Origin: Shewanella electrodiphila
GTDB taxonomy: Bacteria; Pseudomonadota; Gammaproteobacteria; Enterobacterales; Shewanellaceae
NCBI RefSeq assembly: GCF_023283985.1
Contig: NZ_JAKIKU010000009.1
Coordinates: forward strand, 124,001 to 188,000
Length of the DNA: 64,000 nt
Reading direction: 5' to 3'
In this document: piece after piece, positions 61,626 to 64,000 of the stretch
How positions within the stretch are numbered: the stretch's first letter is position 1
How the letters are laid out: each line of letters opens with the position of its first letter
Position numbers and translations under genes: made by a program
Notes under the pieces: model-generated
What the model saw: the letters and a program-made list of their open reading frames with translations, nothing else
What the model was told of the DNA's origin: nothing
Databases searched by the model: none

Positions 61626-62594
61626 CTATTTGTTTGATAAGCTATAAACGTAAGCAGATATTACGTGAACTTTTTCTTCACCTAAGATGTCGTTCCACGC
61701 CGGCATAACACCAGCACGACCGTTTGCAATTGATTGCATCACTTGCAAGCGACTGCCACCGTATAACCAAGCATTGTCAGTCAAATCAGGTGCGCCCATA
61801 AACTTATTACCAGTGCCGTCCATTCCATGACAAGCAAAACAGCCTTTCATAAATGAACCTTGACCTTGCGCTGCTAACGTAGCGTCATGGTCACGACCAG
61901 ATAGTTTGAACACGTATTCAGCTAAGCCTTGTATTTCACTGTCTTCAATCGGTAAACCGCCTTTTGGAGGCATCATACCGTTACGACCGTTCATGATAGA
62001 AGTCTTAATTGTGGCTAGTTCACCACCGTATAACCAATTACCATCAGTTAAATCAGGGAAACCAATACCACCACTACCTGTTGAACCATGGCATTGAGCA
62101 CAATTTTGCAGGAACAAACGTCCACCAACTTTTAATGCTTCTTCATCTTTAACTAAATCTTCTAACGGCGTCGCTAGATATGCAGCAAAGATAGGACCAT
62201 ATTTTTCATCAGCAGCCGCAACTTCACGGTCATATTGTGATAAACGATTTTCAGCTTTAGCGAGTTCAACAGCAGCTTTCGAGTCAGCTTTAATACCTTC
62301 TTCGTAACCCACACTTTGGTTAGAACTCGTCCAACCAAATAAACCTTGGTAACTACCAAGACCTGGGTATAACGCTAGGTAAATCAGGCCAAAAACAATA
62401 CTGAGATAGAACATGTATGCCCACCACTTTGGTAGTGGGTTGTTTAGTTCTTCAATACCGTCAAAGGTATGACCCATTGATTCGCCTTCTTCAATTCCGG
62501 TCTTGTTCTTTGAACAAGCACGTAAAAGAAAGAAACAACCAGCAATAACTAATAGCGTCGGAAAAATAATCCACACATTCCAAAAGATACTCAT
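61626..62594 (-). CDS. ccoP: Cytochrome cbb3 oxidase diheme subunit CcoP
   Basis: A 322-residue diheme cytochrome c: N-terminal transmembrane helix (FWNVWIIFPTLLVIAGCFFL), a second helix (WWAYMFYLSIVFGLIYLALY, about 56-76), and two heme sites, CAQCHGSTGSGG (about 166) and CFACHGMDGTGNK (about 253). It passes electrons from cytochromes c to the CcoN site. Its ATG shares one base with the ccoQ stop. Length and order are normal. Confidence 0.96.
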   Translation of the reverse strand: MSIFWNVWIIFPTLLVIAGCFFLLRACSKNKTGIEEGESMGHTFDGIEELNNPLPKWWAYMFYLSIVFGLIYLALYPGLGSYQGLFGWTSSNQSVGYEEGIKADSKAAVELAKAENRLSQYDREVAAADEKYGPIFAAYLATPLEDLVKDEEALKVGGRLFLQNCAQCHGSTGSGGIGFPDLTDGNWLYGGELATIKTSIMNGRNGMMPPKGGLPIEDSEIQGLAEYVFKLSGRDHDATLAAQGQGSFMKGCFACHGMDGTGNKFMGAPDLTDNAWLYGGSRLQVMQSIANGRAGVMPAWNDILGEEKVHVISAYVYSLSNK

Positions 62595-62770
62595 TACTTA
62601 TTATCTCCTGAATGATTAGTTTGGCTCTTAATTTCTTCGTCAGAAAAAATCAGGTTAGCGGCTTCATCAAAACCAGCTTTGCTTTTAGAGCTATACGCCC
62701 AATAAAAGATGCCAGCAAATACGACCATAACAATAATGGTAAGAATACCTTGTAACGTTCCGTAATCCAT
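62594..62770 (-). CDS. ccoQ: Cbb3 oxidase small subunit CcoQ
   Basis: A 58-residue protein with one membrane helix: MDYGTLQGILTIIVMVVFAG then IFYWAYSSKSKAGFDEAANL. Typical CcoQ size and FYWAYSSKSKxxFDEAANL motif, which stabilises the complex. GAGGC lies about 5-6 bp upstream of ATG. Between ccoO and ccoP as expected. Confidence 0.95.
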   Translation of the reverse strand: MDYGTLQGILTIIVMVVFAGIFYWAYSSKSKAGFDEAANLIFSDEEIKSQTNHSGDNK

Positions 62771-62780
62771 AATTGCCTCC

Positions 62781-63395
62781 TTATTTCAGCGCGTGGCCTA
62801 AAGACTGAAGGTAAGCGATTAACGCTTCTAATTCAGTTTTGCCTTCAACAGCCGCTTGAGCGCCAGCAATTTCTTCTTCGGTATACAGGTTATGATCCGG
62901 ATGGAAATTACTTAAGATTTGCATCTTCTTACCAGTGAGTTTTCCGTCTAGTTTATTTTCAGCTAACCAAGGGTAAGCTGGCATATTAGACTGTGGAACG
63001 ACATCACGAGGGTTAATCAAATGCACTTCATGCCATTTGTCACTGTAACGACCGCCAACTCGAGCTAAGTCAGGTCCAGTTCGCTTAGAACCCCACTGGA
63101 ATGGGTGGTCCCAAACTGACTCACCAGCTACAGAGTAATGGCCATAACGTTCTGTTTCAGCACGTAAAGGGCGGATCATTTGGCTGTGACAGTTATAACA
63201 ACCTTCACGGACATAAATATCACGACCTTCAGTCTGTAAGGCAGTATACGGAATTAACCCTTCAACTGGTTCAGTTGTATCCTTAGAAAATAGCAACGGA
63301 GTGATCTGAACTAAACCACCAAAACTGATGGCAATAACAGTAAAGATACCTAGCAGACCGATGTTTTTTTCGATAATTTCATGATTAAATTTCAT
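62781..63395 (-). CDS. ccoO: Cytochrome cbb3 oxidase monoheme subunit CcoO
   Basis: A 204-residue subunit: one N-terminal membrane helix (about 14-35), heme c site EGCYNCHSQMIRP (about 65-77), and later RTGPDLARVGGRYSDKWH and PRDVVPQSNMPAYPWL with the axial Met. It relays electrons from CcoP to CcoN. A start GGAG lies 8 bp before ATG. Confidence 0.97.
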   Translation of the reverse strand: MKFNHEIIEKNIGLLGIFTVIAISFGGLVQITPLLFSKDTTEPVEGLIPYTALQTEGRDIYVREGCYNCHSQMIRPLRAETERYGHYSVAGESVWDHPFQWGSKRTGPDLARVGGRYSDKWHEVHLINPRDVVPQSNMPAYPWLAENKLDGKLTGKKMQILSNFHPDHNLYTEEEIAGAQAAVEGKTELEALIAYLQSLGHALK

Positions 63396-63406
63396 CGTTC
63401 TGCTCC

Positions 63407-64000
63407 TTATGCTTTTTCTTCAGCTAATGCTGGCAAAGTATCTTTAGGTGCATTAACGGTACGAATGACGTTGTACGCCATAATGAACATACCAGTTAAG
63501 AAGAACACACCACCAATAAAGCGGACAAAGTAGAATGGGTAAGAAGCTTCTAAGCTTTCAACAAAGCTATAAGTTAATGTACCGTCAGAGTTAACTGCAC
63601 GCCACATTAGACCTTGCATCACACCAGAAATCCACATTGCTACGATGTATAATACGGTACCAATCGTCGCTAACCAGAAATGCACATTCACTAGGTTAGT
63701 ACTGTACATACGGCCGTGACCGAATAACACAGGTATTAAGTGATATAGCGAACCGATAGAAACCATCGCAACCCAACCTAATGCACCAGAGTGAACGTGA
63801 CCAACAGTCCAATCTGTGTAATGCGAAAGGGCGTTTACTGTTTTAATCGCCATCATTGGTCCTTCGAAGGTAGACATACCATAGAAAGATAATGAAACAA
63901 CTAAGAATCGTAAAACTGGGTCGGTACGTAACTTATGCCAAGCACCTGATAACGTCATAATACCATTAATCATGCCACCCCAAGATGGAGCAAATAAGAT
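63407..64000 (-). CDS. ccoN: Cytochrome cbb3 oxidase subunit I CcoN, C-terminal part
   Basis: Only the last 197 codons are in the window; the frame is open to the right edge (ILFAPSWGGMINGIMTLSGA). It belongs to the heme-copper oxidase core: YGMSTFEGPMMAIKTVNALS, HYTDWTVGHVHSGALGWVAM (heme ligand His) and YHLIPVLFGHGRMYS. It reduces oxygen at the heme b3-CuB site. The ATG at 63973 is internal, not the start. The promoter and any FNR box lie outside the window. Confidence 0.97.
   Translation of the reverse strand: MLFAPSWGGMINGIMTLSGAWHKLRTDPVLRFLVVSLSFYGMSTFEGPMMAIKTVNALSHYTDWTVGHVHSGALGWVAMVSIGSLYHLIPVLFGHGRMYSTNLVNVHFWLATIGTVLYIVAMWISGVMQGLMWRAVNSDGTLTYSFVESLEASYPFYFVRFIGGVFFLTGMFIMAYNVIRTVNAPKDTLPALAEEKA

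Overview
The window comes from a marine gammaproteobacterium of the order Alteromonadales, most likely a Colwelliaceae or Thalassotalea-like bacterium. The basis is AT-rich DNA and core genes typical of that group: bkdA1-bkdA2-bkdB, nadA, two GAPDH genes, aspC, ttcA, uspE, an Fnr/EtrA regulator and the cco cluster, in an order I recall from Shewanella. The genus is inference. No replication origin or CRISPR array was seen.

Region 1 (1-7.9 kb) is a xylan or plant-polysaccharide locus: the end of a SapC-family gene, a tryptophan-halogenase-like flavoprotein, a 2OG-oxygenase-like protein, a ThuA-domain protein, an SMP-30/gluconolactonase-like protein and two GH10 xylanases, one predicted to be secreted and one a lipoprotein.

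Region 2 (7.9-31 kb) is an accessory island. It opens with a large DUF4062-NACHT-TPR gene (NLR/STAND type) bracketed by two decayed ISAs1 copies in the same orientation. Next come a membrane TrkA-N/RyR-domain protein and a frameshifted TIR-domain gene. A plus-strand series follows: a TM2-like protein, two lipoproteins, a membrane protein, a PPP-family phosphatase, an ECF-type sigma factor overlapping a Ser/Thr kinase, an IS6 remnant, a 1287-residue fusion (ClpB-like AAA+, receiver-like, FtsH-like AAA and M41 protease domains) and a small protein that looks like an FtsZ without its GTP-binding loop. A minus-strand Sel1-repeat membrane protein, a broken XRE regulator and other decayed remnants close the island, which ends at the 3' face of a tRNA-Val(GAC) pair. 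The sigma/kinase/phosphatase/fusion-protease/FtsZ-like set is the strongest candidate for an undescribed system. The idea that these genes act together is inference from their order.

Region 3 (31-64 kb) is core genome: norM diverging from ribE; thrS-infC-rpmI-rplT, with a thrS leader that appears to mimic the tRNA-Thr anticodon arm and an AUA start on infC; trxB; msrA; astE; the branched-chain 2-oxoacid dehydrogenase operon; nadA; gapA and a second long GAPDH; a tRNA Gly-Cys-Leu operon followed by decayed 167-bp repeats of the tRNA-Leu 3' part; aspC; a CofD/YvcK-like gene; a Bax-like glucosaminidase; ttcA; uspE; fnr; and the cbb3 oxidase assembly (ccoS, ccoI, ccoH) and structural (ccoP, Q, O, N) genes. 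ccoN runs off the right edge.
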